Shown one piece after another: positions 26,150-35,261 of a DNA stretch of 64,000 nucleotides. Each line of letters begins with the position of its first letter. Position 1 is the first letter of the stretch. The translations under genes and the position numbers were made by a program. Source of the DNA: Kaiparowitsia implicata GSE-PSE-MK54-09C (GTDB taxonomy: Bacteria; Cyanobacteriota; Cyanobacteriia; Elainellales; Elainellaceae). Under the pieces are notes generated by a model. It did no database searches and was not told the origin of the DNA. It saw only the letters and a program-made list of their open reading frames with translations. The stretch lies in NCBI GenBank assembly GCA_019359435.1, contig JAHHHI010000088.1, positions 1-64,000 on the forward strand. Reading direction: 5' to 3'.

Positions 26150-26508
26150 CTCTTAGAACTACATCGTGAATCATTGAGCAATCTGGTGGAGCATTTGGCA
26201 TCCGAGAGGTTGGGTTATTGGAGTCAGCGATCGCGCAGCTTCGAATAACGTTTTATGGAGAAAATTTGTACCCAAGCTTGCTTGAGAAGGCAGCAGTATT
26301 AGAGCTTTTTATCATCATGAACCATCCATTTGTAGATGGGGACAAACGTACAGGACATGCTGCAATGGAGACTTTTCTTGCCCTGAATGGGATGGAAATT
26401 AACGCTTTCGTGGATGAGCAAGAGCGTGTGGTTTTGGCGATCGCATCGGGTGCGCAAGAGCACGATGCATTTGTAGAATGGTTGCAAGGTAACACAACCG
26501 CCAGCTAA
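26150..26508 (+). pseudogene. Doc/Fic-family toxin, frameshifted and N-terminally truncated
   Basis: The intact part (from about 26170) contains the Fic/Doc core HPFVDGDKRTG and LYPSLLEKAAVLELF, typical of Doc toxins that AMPylate or phosphorylate targets such as EF-Tu. Before it, LLELHRE can be read in one frame (26150-26170) and IIEQSGGAFGIREVGLLESAIAQ in the next, so one base has been lost near 26170. An in-frame TGA at 26167 confirms the break. The usual N-terminus and the Phd-type antitoxin are absent. The MITE ends 40 bases upstream and may have contributed to the loss. Translation from TTG 26218 would give a 96-residue fragment without the first helix. Confidence 0.8.
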
Positions 26509-26624
26509 CAAGTTGTCGGAGCAGCGCATAAAAATTGATTGCTTCGTTTCAATGTTATCTATCGCCGCTCAACTTGGTCGTTAGCCTGCTCTAAAACAGT
26601 TATTTTTGCTTCCTTGCGGGCAGG

Positions 26625-27653
26625 TCAAGCCATTTGCCAAGTCATTTCTTGACCTGCTCGCAACGGTACCAGTGCAGATTCCGCAAATGGAACTTCATTG
26701 GGAACACGCCAGGTCGTTTTGGTCAACGTAATGTGTTCAGTATTGCGTGGAAGTTGATAAAAATCCGGCCCATAGAAGCTGGCGAACGCTTCAAGTTTAT
26801 CAAGGGCATCAACACTCTCAAACGCTTCTGTATACAACTCCATCGCATGCAGAGCCGAATAGCAACCTGCGCAACCACAGGAACTTTCTTTGCTATTGCG
26901 AGGATGGGGGGCGCTATCGGTGCCTAGAAAAAACTTAGGATTACCCGAGGTTGCTGCTTGCAACAGAGCGGAGCGATGCTCCTCTCGTTTCAAAATGGGC
27001 AGGCAATAAAAATGGGGAGAAATGCCACCCTGAAACAGGCTATTGCGATTAAATAACAAATGTTGTGGCGTGATGGTTGCAGCGATGTTGTTGGTAGATA
27101 GGACATACTGCACCGCCTCCAAGGTTGTAATGTGTTCAAAAACGACGCGCAAGCCGGGAAATCGTTGCTTGAGGGGAATCAAATGGCGCTCGATAAACAC
27201 CTTCTCGCGATCGAACATGTCAACACTATGATCGGTCACTTCGCCGTGCAAAAGTAAAGGCGAGTCTACCTGTTGCATCGCTTCAAAAACGCGATCGCAC
27301 TTGCGAAGTTCCGTCACCCCAAGGTCTGAATTGGTCGTTGCCCCGGCTGGATAGTACTTGACCGCTTTGACAAACTGAGAGGCTTTCGCCGCGACAATTT
27401 CTTCGGGGCTGGTGTTGTCGGTGAGATAGAGCGTCATCAGCGGCTCGAACTGTTGGCCCTCTGGAACTGCTGCAAGGATGCGATCGCGGTAGGCTGCTGC
27501 ATCCGCGACCAAGCGGACTGGCGGCTTCAAATTTGGCATGATAATCGCGCGGGCAAACTGGCGCACCGTATGCGGCAGAACCGCTTTCAATGCCGCGCCG
27601 TCGCGTAGATGGAGATGCCAGTCATCAGGTCGGGTGATCGTGAGCGTTTGCAT
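26625..27653 (-). CDS. pyrC: Dihydroorotase, class II
   Basis: 342 residues, the usual length. It converts N-carbamoyl-L-aspartate to dihydroorotate in pyrimidine synthesis. Visible motifs: [10 protein letters not shown] (zinc-binding His pair), [23 protein letters not shown] (carbamylated Lys bridging the two zincs), LLHGEVTD (His), VFEHITT (His) and FLGTDSAPH (catalytic Asp). It ends 116 bases from the broken Doc gene on the opposite strand. A 13-bp inverted repeat (26616-26628 with 26649-26661) overlaps its last codons. No other pyr gene is nearby. Confidence 0.96.
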   Translation of the reverse strand: MQTLTITRPDDWHLHLRDGAALKAVLPHTVRQFARAIIMPNLKPPVRLVADAAAYRDRILAAVPEGQQFEPLMTLYLTDNTSPEEIVAAKASQFVKAVKYYPAGATTNSDLGVTELRKCDRVFEAMQQVDSPLLLHGEVTDHSVDMFDREKVFIERHLIPLKQRFPGLRVVFEHITTLEAVQYVLSTNNIAATITPQHLLFNRNSLFQGGISPHFYCLPILKREEHRSALLQAATSGNPKFFLGTDSAPHPRNSKESSCGCAGCYSALHAMELYTEAFESVDALDKLEAFASFYGPDFYQLPRNTEHITLTKTTWRVPNEVPFAESALVPLRAGQEMTWQMA

Positions 27654-27706
27654 GCTTCAATTATAAAACCGCTAGTGCGTTAGAAAGACACACGCTAATA
27701 ACGCCC

Positions 27707-27841
27707 ATGCACCCCGACCTCCGAGAAGAGTTATCCATTGAAATTCAAAGGTTGTTGACGGCGGGTGATGGGCAACGTTAGGTGGCTCAAATCCCCGATG
27801 ATGGCGGCACTTCGATGCCACTTATGAGTTATCGAGATTAA
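27707..27841 (+). pseudogene. Short ORF interrupted by an in-frame TAG
   Basis: ATG 27707 opens MHPDLREELSIEIQRLLTAG, runs a few codons to a TAG, then continues in the same frame with VAQIPDDGGTSMPLMSYRD before TAA 27839-27841. I do not recognise it. It lies upstream of and divergent from pyrC, and in the same decay zone as the broken toxin genes. Probably a gene remnant; chance is possible. Confidence 0.2.
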
Positions 27842-27892
27842 GTGAGCGGAGTGTTGCTTTTTGGGCACTCGTTTGATTGGTCGAACAGCTAG

Positions 27893-28230
27893 CTAAGAGA
27901 CATTGCTAATTTCTACAATCATTGTCCCTTGCTGTAGCTGCTCTAGCGCATTCGGTAGAGGTGCAGTCAACAATTGTCGTAAGTTGCGGTTAGTAACGTT
28001 GCCGCAGGTTAACCATAAAATCTGAGGTGGTGTTCCTAAACGGCAAACCAAATCAACAAAATCACTATCTTTGGTCATAATTACAGCGTTTTCGATTTGT
28101 GCTGCTTCAAAAATTACGATGTCTTGAGCATCTCGCAATGACAAGTCTCGTAAAGTAGCAGCCTCTAACTCAAAGATTGCTGACAGCCAGCCAGGGTCGG
28201 AGGAAGTTGTGCATCAATCCAAATTTTCAT
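27893..28230 (-). pseudogene. DUF5615 (PIN-like) toxin, frameshifted
   Basis: From ATG 28230 the frame reads MKIWIDAQLPPTLAG. After a shift near 28183-28190 it continues in another frame as LSAIFELEAATLRDLSLRDAQ, then DIVIFEAAQIENAVIMTKDSDFVDL. That is the standard beginning and core of DUF5615 PIN-like nucleases with acidic residues D and E/D in place (WIDAQLP, TKDSDF). The gene length is not a multiple of three. Its ATG overlaps the TGA of the upstream antitoxin remnant. An 83-codon piece from an internal ATG could still be made but lacks the first active-site Asp. Confidence 0.75.
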
Positions 28231-28458
28231 GCCGTCAGTCTGGGGAAATCAGTACGGCGGGCTGCAAAGAGCAAACAGGCTTGAATGTCTGCTAGTTCAA
28301 GGTCAGGGAAGTCTTCTAAGATTTCAGTGACGCTAACGTTCTCAGCTAACATCTCTAAGATATCGGACACGAATTCTCATTCTTCTAATACAGGGACGAC
28401 CACCGCACTGACCAGGTGTTTGGGTGATGCGATTAAGTAAGCTAGCTGCTGAGTTCAT
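28227..28458 (-). pseudogene. DUF433-type antitoxin, frameshifted
   Basis: From ATG 28458: MNSAASLLNRITQTPGQCGG, then RPCIRRMRIRV. After a shift near 28364-28368 it goes on with SDILEMLAENVSVTEILEDF, then PDLELADIQACLLFAARR. This is the DUF433 winged-helix antitoxin pattern (GxPxIRxxRIxVxDIL). The TGA stop overlaps the toxin start as ATGA, the usual arrangement of this toxin-antitoxin pair. Both members carry separate frameshifts, so the module is dead unless sequencing errors explain them. Confidence 0.72.
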
Positions 28459-28641
28459 GAGGTGTTGCTGTACTTCGTATGCCTCTATTTTATCGAGTAA
28501 TCATGCCATATTCGCCACCTCACAAGGGAGCATCCCACTTTTGTGAGCCCACTCATAGAGAAGCCGCTCCGCGTCTACACCCTAAATCCCTTTTCCAAGG
28601 CGGGAGAGGGACTTTGAATCCGTCTCCCCTTCTCCCTTTTT

Positions 28642-28750
28642 GGGCTACTAAGTACACATAAGTGTCGGAAGTCCCCCTTTCTAAGGGGGATTTAGGGGGA
28701 TCTCAACGAATTTGCCACAGTCAGGGCAATTTGTGTGTACTTGGTAGCCC
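28642..28750. repeat. MITE-like repeat with 17-bp imperfect terminal inverted repeats
   Basis: GGGCTACTAAGTACACA (28642-28658) matches the inverse of TGTGTACTTGGTAGCCC (28734-28750) at all but two bases. Within it is the G/C-rich track CCCCCTTTCTAAGGGGGA and TTTAGGGGGATCT, a motif seen widely in cyanobacterial intergenic repeats. The rest of 28459-29020 holds no supported gene; it is the promoter region of the following ABC operon. Confidence 0.6.
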
Positions 28751-29020
28751 TTTTTGGGAGTAGACCGAAGGGCGCGCGAAGCAGGGGCTGGGGGATGAGG
28801 GTCATGAATTTGCAAAAGTTGGGATGCACCCCCCGGTGATCCACACAGGTGCAGACAATAAACGGTGAGTTTGGCTACAATACACGCTGAACATGCTGAC
28901 GTCGTATCTATAACTGACCCAAACACGCCTGACACTAAACTACGGTATGGTAGGGCGATGCGGGTCGTGGGCGATCGCCCGCTAGAGCCAGCCCTGCTAC
29001 CCCTTTCATTTGCTAGTTGC

Positions 29021-30136
29021 ATGATCGAAGTTGACCACCTCAGCAAAACCTACGGCACCACAGCGGCCATCCAAGACGTCACCTTCTCGGTAGAACCGGG
29101 AGAAATCTTGGGGTTTCTTGGCCCCAATGGCGCAGGCAAAACCACCACCATGCGGATTTTGACGGGCTATTTGCCCGCCAGCAGCGGCACGGCGCGGGTG
29201 GCGGGCTTTGACGTGCATGAGCATTCCATGGAGGTGCGCCGTCATATTGGCTACTTGCCAGAAACGCCGCCGCTCTATACCGATATGACGGTAGAAGGGT
29301 TCCTCTATTTTGTAGCGCGGCTCAAAGGTGTGGCCGTGGGCGATCGCGCCACTCAAGTCTCGTCTGCTCTACACCGCTGCAACCTAGAGGAAAAGCGCAC
29401 CGTCCTCATTCGTAAGCTGTCGAAGGGGTTTCGGCAGCGGGTGGGGTTAGCTCAGGCCATTGTTCACGATCCCCCCGTCATCATTTTGGATGAACCCACG
29501 GTGGGTCTCGACCCGCGCCAGATCATTGACGTGCGCAACTTGATTAAGAGTTTGGCGGGGGATCACACCATCATCCTCTCCACCCACATTTTGCCGGAAG
29601 TGAGCATGACCTGCAATCGCGTCGCCATCATTAACCAGGGGCGTGTCGTGGCCACCAACAGCCCCGATCAGCTGATGGAGCAGTTGATCGGTGGCAGCGG
29701 CTATGAGCTAGAGATTGAAGGGCCATTTGCAGTGGCCGAAGCCGCGCTGCGGGAACTCCCAGAGGTGAAGGTGGTGGAGGCGATCGCCCGCCCTAATCTA
29801 GATGAAGGCTACTGTTTGCTGCGGGTGATCACAGAAGGAAGCACCGACCTAGGACGACAGATCTCGGCTAAGGTGGTAGGCCGAGGACTCGGGCTGTATG
29901 AAATGCGACGAGTCAAGGTCAGTCTAGAAGATGTCTTTTTAGAATTGACGACTGAGGAGCACGCCTTGGACGACGCGATGACTGAACTAGAGAAAACAGC
30001 CGGAGTGGATGCCGCCGGAGACCCCATCGGCGAACCCGCAGAAACTGTCACCCGCGATCCCCTAGGAGATAGCGCAGCCCCGCTCTCGTCAGCTCCCAGA
30101 GAGGATTCTGACCCATCAAGCAGCGATGCTGCATAG
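29021..30136 (+). CDS. ABC transporter ATPase, GldA-like
   Basis: About 371 residues from ATG 29021 (MIEVDHLSKTYG), the normal family start; the longer frame from 28865 adds 52 unlikely residues. Walker A is GPNGAGKTT, the signature is LSKGFRQR, Walker B is VIILDEPTVGLDP, and the H-loop is STHIL. A C-terminal tail of about 75 residues rich in Asp, Ser and Pro is an extension beyond most homologues. With the next three genes it forms a GldA-GldF-GldG-DUF4340 cassette. In Bacteroidetes related proteins take part in gliding; in cyanobacteria the cargo is not established. Stop to next start is 18 bases. Confidence 0.92.
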   Translation: MIEVDHLSKTYGTTAAIQDVTFSVEPGEILGFLGPNGAGKTTTMRILTGYLPASSGTARVAGFDVHEHSMEVRRHIGYLPETPPLYTDMTVEGFLYFVARLKGVAVGDRATQVSSALHRCNLEEKRTVLIRKLSKGFRQRVGLAQAIVHDPPVIILDEPTVGLDPRQIIDVRNLIKSLAGDHTIILSTHILPEVSMTCNRVAIINQGRVVATNSPDQLMEQLIGGSGYELEIEGPFAVAEAALRELPEVKVVEAIARPNLDEGYCLLRVITEGSTDLGRQISAKVVGRGLGLYEMRRVKVSLEDVFLELTTEEHALDDAMTELEKTAGVDAAGDPIGEPAETVTRDPLGDSAAPLSSAPREDSDPSSSDAA

Positions 30137-30154
30137 AACGGAGGAAGGCTCTTC

Positions 30155-30946
30155 ATGATTAACAACATTGTGGCGATTGTGCGGCGCGAGTTGCAGAGCT
30201 ATTTTGCCTCACCGTTTGCCTATGCCATTGCCGGAATCTTTTGGTTGCTCAGTGGCTTTTTCTTCGTGGCCGTGCTGCTGGGGCCAGAGGGCATCATCAC
30301 CAGTGTGGCGTCGCGCGATCAGCTGGGCATTGTGGACCCGCCGATTGATGTGCCTTATCAGTTTCAGAGCGTCTTTTTGAACCTGCTGGGATCGCTGTCG
30401 CTGTTTTTGCTGCCCATGCTGTCTATGGGGCTCTATGCTGACGAGCGCAAGCGCGGCACCCTAGAACTTTTGGCGACCTCGCCCATTACCAACTGGGCCG
30501 TTGCCGTGGGCAAGCTGCTGGGGGTGATCGTCTTTTTCTTCACCATGACTCTGCCGTTGATGGGGTTTGTGGCGATCGCCTTTTCTGCCTCTACCCCGCC
30601 TGCTGCCTATACCGTGCTGCTGGCAGGGCTGGCAGGGCTCATGCTGATGGCAGCGAGCGTGCTGGCAATGGGCATGTTCATTTCATCGCTCACAGACAGC
30701 ACCATTCTGGCAGCCATTCTGACGTTTGCCCTCATGCTGCTGCTGTGGGTGGCTGATCTGCTGGTTAACAGCATTGGCGGCCCTGTGGGTGATACGATTA
30801 GCCACCTGTCGTTGATTAAGCATTACAACAACTTGATTCAGGGCAAGCTCGACACCAGCGGCCTGCTGGTCTTTATTAGTTACATTGCGCTGGGGGTGTT
30901 TCTCACGGCGCAGTCGATTGACGCGCTGCGGCACCAGCGGTCATAG
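30155..30946 (+). CDS. ABC transporter permease, GldF-like
   Basis: 263 residues with six predicted TM helices. It starts INNIVAIVRRELQSYFASPFAYAI, the typical opening of ABC-2 permeases partnered with GldA-type ATPases. DERKRGTLELLATSPI (about 100) is the cytoplasmic coupling segment found in this family. It lies 18 bases after the ATPase and 41 bases before the GldG-like gene, so an operon is near certain. It forms the membrane channel of the transporter. Confidence 0.9.
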   Translation: MINNIVAIVRRELQSYFASPFAYAIAGIFWLLSGFFFVAVLLGPEGIITSVASRDQLGIVDPPIDVPYQFQSVFLNLLGSLSLFLLPMLSMGLYADERKRGTLELLATSPITNWAVAVGKLLGVIVFFFTMTLPLMGFVAIAFSASTPPAAYTVLLAGLAGLMLMAASVLAMGMFISSLTDSTILAAILTFALMLLLWVADLLVNSIGGPVGDTISHLSLIKHYNNLIQGKLDTSGLLVFISYIALGVFLTAQSIDALRHQRS

Positions 30947-30987
30947 GCTGGAGTGAGGGATAGGATGTTCTGGTGTAGAGTCCATTC

Positions 30988-32580
30988 ATGATGAAATCGC
31001 TACAAACCTGGAAATATCGGAACTACCTGGCATGGCTGGGGCCGTTTTTTCTCACGATGGGGCTAACGGCAGGCCTAGTGGCAGGGCGCTGGGGCGTACT
31101 GCCCCTGAGTTTGCTGGGGCTAGGGTTGCTGATTTGCCTGGGATGGCTGCTGACGCGCACCTCAGGGCTGCGGCAGCTGCTAAATCAGCGTTCCACTCAA
31201 GAGGGCACGAACGCCGCGATCGCCACGCTGGCGGTGCTCTGCATCTTTGTGTTCGTCAACATGTTGGGCGATCGCCTCAATCACCGCATTGATCTAACCG
31301 AGAACCAAATCTTTACCCTAGCGCCGCAAACCGTAGAGCTGGTGCAAACGCTAGAGCAGCCCACCCGTGTGGTGGTGTTTGACGTGGCACCCAATGCTCA
31401 AGATCGCGACCTGCTGCAAACCTATCGCCAGCGCAACCCCACGCAATTTAACTACGAGTATCTTGATCCGCAGCTAGAACCGGGGATTGCACAGCGATTT
31501 GGGGTGCAAACCTTTGGCGAGGTGCATTTAGAACAGGGCGATCGCCGCCAGCTGGTGCAAACCGTAAACGCGGGTGAACGCCTCACCGAACGACGGCTGA
31601 CCAATGCTCTAGCGCGAATTACGAGCGATCGCCAGAGCCGCATTTATTTTTTGCAGGGGCACGGCGAGCGATTGCTACAGCCCGGTCAGGGGGGATTGTC
31701 TGAGACACTAGTCAACTTAGAAACCGACAACTTTAGCGTAGAGACGCTGAATTTGGCCGAAAATCCCCAAGTGCCCAGCGATGCAGCGGTGGTGGTGCTG
31801 GCGGGGCCAGAGCGATCGCTGCTGCCCGAAGAAATTGACGCCTTGCAGCAATTTCAACAGCGCCGCAGCGGCCTGCTGGTCATGGTCGATCCCCAAGTGA
31901 ACCCTGAGTTAGAACCGCTGCTGGATGACTGGGGCGTGCGCTTGAGCGATCGCCTGCTGTATGACCCCGTTGCCGGACGCGATGGCGTCGTCACGGTAGT
32001 CACCTCCTATGGCCCCCACCCTATTACCCAAGAGTTGCAAAACGCGATCTCGTTTTATCCCCTAGCGCGCCCGCTAGAAATTTCTAATAGTGAGGATGTG
32101 CAGGTAACGCCGCTGCTGATCACCAGTCCCGAAACTCAGGCGCGTCGCATTGACGAAGAAGGCAATCTGCTGCCGCCGGATTCCACCAATGAACCCGCAG
32201 GAGAGATGGCACTGGGTGCCGCGTTTAGCCGCCCGATCGCAGCAGAAGATACGGCTGGCCCAACTGAAGCCACCGAAGCCGATGCCCTAGGCAACAATGA
32301 GGACGCATTGCCCGAAGCGCGCCTCGTGGTGATTGGCAATTCCACGTTTGCAACCGATGGCTTGGTCAACCAACAGGTGAACAAAGACGTGTTTCTTAAC
32401 GCCATTAATTGGCTGAGCCAAGATGACGGGCAGTCCTTTGCCGTGCGCCCGGCAGAACCGACTAACCGCCGCATCACTCTGTCGAATACACAGCAGATCG
32501 GGCTGGCGCTCGGCTCTATGGGGCTGCTGCCCCTGGTGGGTCTGGGGATGGCGATCGCCCTTTGGTGGCGGCGACGTTAG
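30988..32580 (+). CDS. GldG-like ABC auxiliary protein
   Basis: 530 residues. Two TM helices lie at the N-terminus (about 14-55) and another at about 85; a large extracytoplasmic domain follows (about 100-480), then a last TM helix (IGLALGSMGLLPLVGLGMAIALWW). The sequence RIDLTENQIFTLAPQT is the hallmark of GldG/ABC_transp_aux proteins. VVVFDVAPNAQDRDLL and IYFLQGHGERLL are further conserved blocks. It acts with the preceding ATPase and permease on the outer face of the membrane. A Thr/Glu-rich insertion precedes the last conserved strand (ARLVVIGNSTFATDGLVNQ). Confidence 0.9.
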   Translation: MMKSLQTWKYRNYLAWLGPFFLTMGLTAGLVAGRWGVLPLSLLGLGLLICLGWLLTRTSGLRQLLNQRSTQEGTNAAIATLAVLCIFVFVNMLGDRLNHRIDLTENQIFTLAPQTVELVQTLEQPTRVVVFDVAPNAQDRDLLQTYRQRNPTQFNYEYLDPQLEPGIAQRFGVQTFGEVHLEQGDRRQLVQTVNAGERLTERRLTNALARITSDRQSRIYFLQGHGERLLQPGQGGLSETLVNLETDNFSVETLNLAENPQVPSDAAVVVLAGPERSLLPEEIDALQQFQQRRSGLLVMVDPQVNPELEPLLDDWGVRLSDRLLYDPVAGRDGVVTVVTSYGPHPITQELQNAISFYPLARPLEISNSEDVQVTPLLITSPETQARRIDEEGNLLPPDSTNEPAGEMALGAAFSRPIAAEDTAGPTEATEADALGNNEDALPEARLVVIGNSTFATDGLVNQQVNKDVFLNAINWLSQDDGQSFAVRPAEPTNRRITLSNTQQIGLALGSMGLLPLVGLGMAIALWWRRR

Positions 32581-32629
32581 TGTCTTAATCCTTCATCTTG
32601 CTATTGTTATTGGCATCTATGGCTCATCC

Positions 32630-33529
32630 ATGCAGCTAAAACCGCTTAATCTTTTTTTAATCACCATTGCCTTATTTTTGGGGGCTACCGTCTATGCCCT
32701 CAACCATCGTCAGCAAAATCCCACCCGTGTGCAGTCGGCATCTTCGTCTCAACGGCTGTTTCAGTTTGACGAACGCCAAGTGCAAACCCTAGAAGTCACA
32801 ACTCCCGTGCGATCGCTCATGGTGATCAAAGACGACAACGGCCTGTGGCAGTTGGTAGAACCCGAAGTCGCACTCGCCAATCAGGCCTCGGTGGCCTATT
32901 TGGCAAACCTACTCGCGTCTCAACCGAGCGATCGCACCTTGACCATCTCTTCTGATGATCTGAGCACCTACGGACTTAATCAACCGCTGGCGACCTTACG
33001 AGTTACGGCAGAGGGCGATCGCTCTCATACCCTGGTGCTCGGCACCTATAATTTCAACCGCACAGCGCTCTATGCCCTCGTCGATCCACCTGAGGATCTG
33101 CTTCGGGATGTGTCGCCTAGGCCAAGGGCTAATGCAGTTGACGAATCTGTAGATGCAGAAGGAGAACCAGAAGTAAGCACAGATGCAGACATAGAAACAG
33201 AATCTACGAATGATGCAGATGAGAACACATCTGCCAACGTAAATGACGATTTAGCTGTGGATGTAGACACCGATGCCGTTGAAGAGTCAAATGGGGATGC
33301 TGATGATCCGACTGATGACGCTACGTCTGTGGAGGTCGAGAGAGAGACGGACGAGAATCGGGAGCTATCTTTAGTGCTAGTGTCGCTTGATTTTGAAACT
33401 GCTGTCACTCGCCCCCTCAGCAGTTGGAAGGAAGACGAGAGCGGAGACGCTGGACAGACCCCAGCAGAACCCAATGCGGATGGCTCAGAGATTGACCCGG
33501 ATGCTGCTCCAGAAGACGTGCCAGAGTAG
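32630..33529 (+). CDS. DUF4340 protein with acidic low-complexity insertion
   Basis: About 299 residues from ATG 32630 (MQLKPLNLFLITIALFLGATVYAL, a signal anchor). The N-terminal 150 residues match DUF4340 proteins that follow GldG-like genes (VEPEVALANQASVAYLANLL, YGLNQPLATLRV). Then comes an insertion of about 80 residues almost entirely made of D, E, N, S, T and V. The family ending LVSLDFETAVTRPLSSWKE resumes afterwards. Last comes another acidic tail. The insertion is richer in A/T and GATGCAGAA-type codons than its surroundings. It splits a region that in relatives is continuous, so its acquisition seems recent. The periplasmic location suggests a role in cation binding or spacing; this is a guess. 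Confidence 0.85.
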   Translation: MQLKPLNLFLITIALFLGATVYALNHRQQNPTRVQSASSSQRLFQFDERQVQTLEVTTPVRSLMVIKDDNGLWQLVEPEVALANQASVAYLANLLASQPSDRTLTISSDDLSTYGLNQPLATLRVTAEGDRSHTLVLGTYNFNRTALYALVDPPEDLLRDVSPRPRANAVDESVDAEGEPEVSTDADIETESTNDADENTSANVNDDLAVDVDTDAVEESNGDADDPTDDATSVEVERETDENRELSLVLVSLDFETAVTRPLSSWKEDESGDAGQTPAEPNADGSEIDPDAAPEDVPE

Positions 33530-33765
33530 CCCTCAGCAGTTTCCCAGCAGTTCCCAGCAGCGAGACGACACAGAGCAGCGGTAGTGATTTCTGCAAACAG
33601 AGGCTATATGTATTGCTGGTATTGCTGGTTCGGCCGCTGAGGATATCGGCAACCCATGGCAAGGATAAAAGAGACGACTGGCGTATCGCCATCACCTGAG
33701 AACTCTCCGCTAGAACGTTTTAACGTCAAGGGCGATGGCTATAATGGGGCGATCGCCTCATTTAT

Positions 33766-34629
33766 ATGCCCCTACTCATGCCCCCTACCGCGACGCTGCT
33801 GGTGTCTTGCCCCGACCAACCGGGTTTAGTTGCCAAGTTTGCTAACTTTATCTACGCCAATGGCGGCAACATCATCCATGCCGATCAGCATACCGACTTT
33901 TCGGCAGGCTTGTTTCTCACGCGAATTGAGTGGCAGCTCGATGGCTTTAACCTGCCCAAAGACATTATTGGCGCTGCCTTTGGGGCGATCGCCCAACCCC
34001 TCAATGCCCAGTGGCAGCTGCATTTTTCTGATGAGGTGCCCCGCATTGCCCTGTGGGTGAGCAAGCAAGATCACTGCTTATTGGATCTAATGTGGCGGCA
34101 GCAGGCGGGAGAACTGCGGGCTGAGATCCCCCTCATCCTCAGCAACCACGAAAAATTGGGGGCGATCGCCCAGCAGTTCAACATCGACTTTCACCACATC
34201 CCCATCACACCCGACACCAAGCCCCAGCAAGAGGCCCAACAGCTTCAGCTCCTACAGGATTACAACATTTCGCTCGTGGTGCTGGCAAAATACATGCAGG
34301 TGCTCAGCGCTGACTTCATTCAGCAGTTTCCGACTGTCATCAATATTCACCATTCGTTTCTACCGGCCTTTGCCGGAGCCAACCCGTACCAACGGGCCTA
34401 TGAGCGCGGTGTCAAAATCATTGGCGCTACGGCCCATTACGTCACGCAAGACTTGGATCAAGGCCCCATTATTGAGCAGGATGTGGTGCGCGTTAGCCAT
34501 CGCGACCAAGTGCCCGACCTCATCCGCAAGGGCAAAGACCTAGAACGGATGGTGCTAGCGCGAGCGGTGCGACTGCATTTGCACAACCGCGTCCTGGTAT
34601 ATGGCAATCGCACCGTGGTGTTTGCGTAG
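33766..34629 (+). CDS. purU: Formyltetrahydrofolate deformylase
   Basis: 287 residues, standard length. It hydrolyses 10-formyl-THF to formate and THF, supplying formate and balancing one-carbon units. An N-terminal ACT domain (about 8-85: LLVSCPDQPGLVAKFANFIY) is followed by the formyltransferase-like domain. There, NIHHSFLPAFAGANPY and IIGATAHYVTQDLDQGPII hold the catalytic Asn, His and Asp. Start ATG 33766. It follows the transporter operon by 236 bases and seems independently transcribed. Confidence 0.95.
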   Translation: MPLLMPPTATLLVSCPDQPGLVAKFANFIYANGGNIIHADQHTDFSAGLFLTRIEWQLDGFNLPKDIIGAAFGAIAQPLNAQWQLHFSDEVPRIALWVSKQDHCLLDLMWRQQAGELRAEIPLILSNHEKLGAIAQQFNIDFHHIPITPDTKPQQEAQQLQLLQDYNISLVVLAKYMQVLSADFIQQFPTVINIHHSFLPAFAGANPYQRAYERGVKIIGATAHYVTQDLDQGPIIEQDVVRVSHRDQVPDLIRKGKDLERMVLARAVRLHLHNRVLVYGNRTVVFA

Positions 34630-35156
34630 AGGGATGCTGCGCGAGGAGTGGCTGCGTGGAATATTGTTATATGTTTGAGCCGGGTTAGGGAATCTGAACC
34701 GATTTTGGTGAAAGAGTGGACAAAGCCCTACGCCGAATGTAGTATGAATAAGCTGCTCTTGTATTACGCCAATCTCAGGCGCGTCTATTTCAGTATTTAC
34801 TCCGATTGTTTCGACCAATATTCTGACAGAGAAACTCGAATTTTCCATGAAGCACCTTCTCTTCACCACCCTCAATAGCGCTGCGCAATGCCATGCCCTG
34901 GGCGGGTTTGGCGCGGCAGCGTTGTGGTTTGGTGCAGGCAGGTGTCGAGTAGATCATCGGCTAGACCAGTGGGCGTTATCGAGTGGTCTGAGACCGCTGT
35001 TTTTCGCATTTGCAGGATTCTTGTCTGCATACATCACCCTTGGCATGCATGCAGAGCTACAGATCGGCTCCGGAGTACGAATTGATCGAATCGTCTCAAG
35101 CGGGAGGTGCAGGGCAACCCTGTCACCGAGCTAGCGCAAGTGCGCTTGGCTTTTCT
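34630..35156. other. Gene-free stretch upstream of a strong terminator
   Basis: I find no supported gene. A 95-codon frame (34847-35134) starts at an ATG without a ribosome site and has no homologous look. The stretch ends in a very strong plus-strand terminator 500 bases past purU, so either purU has a long 3' UTR or a small RNA starts here. I could not match it to 6S RNA, tmRNA, SRP RNA or RNase P RNA. Confidence 0.4.
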
Positions 35157-35194
35157 AAGACCCCCGCTTCTGAGACCAGAAGCGGGGGTCTTTT
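35157..35194 (+). terminator. Intrinsic terminator, 16-bp perfect stem
   Basis: AAGACCCCCGCTTCTG pairs completely with CAGAAGCGGGGGTCTT around the tetraloop AGAC; TTTTGTTT follows. It faces plus-strand transcription coming from purU or from an unannotated RNA in 34630-35156. It insulates the next gene at 35262. Confidence 0.9.
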
Positions 35195-35261
35195 GTTTGA
35201 GACACCGCAACCAGATTTGAACGAAATAGGTCACCACTAGTCGCCTCAGGGAGGCAATTCT

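Noticed and set aside
26218-26508. Intact small Fic protein
   Set aside because: The conserved Doc sequence continues upstream past the TTG start and is broken by a frameshift and TGA at 26167.
27893-28144. Intact 83-residue PIN-like toxin
   Set aside because: The family's first strand and active-site Asp are encoded just upstream in another frame, so the 83 codons are the tail of a frameshifted gene.
34847-35134. 95-codon plus-strand frame with a hydrophobic patch
   Set aside because: No ribosome-binding site, no protein-family resemblance, and it overlaps other open frames in a GC-rich stretch.
34630-35156. 6S RNA, tmRNA, SRP RNA or RNase P RNA
   Set aside because: None of the conserved cores of these RNAs could be found in the stretch.
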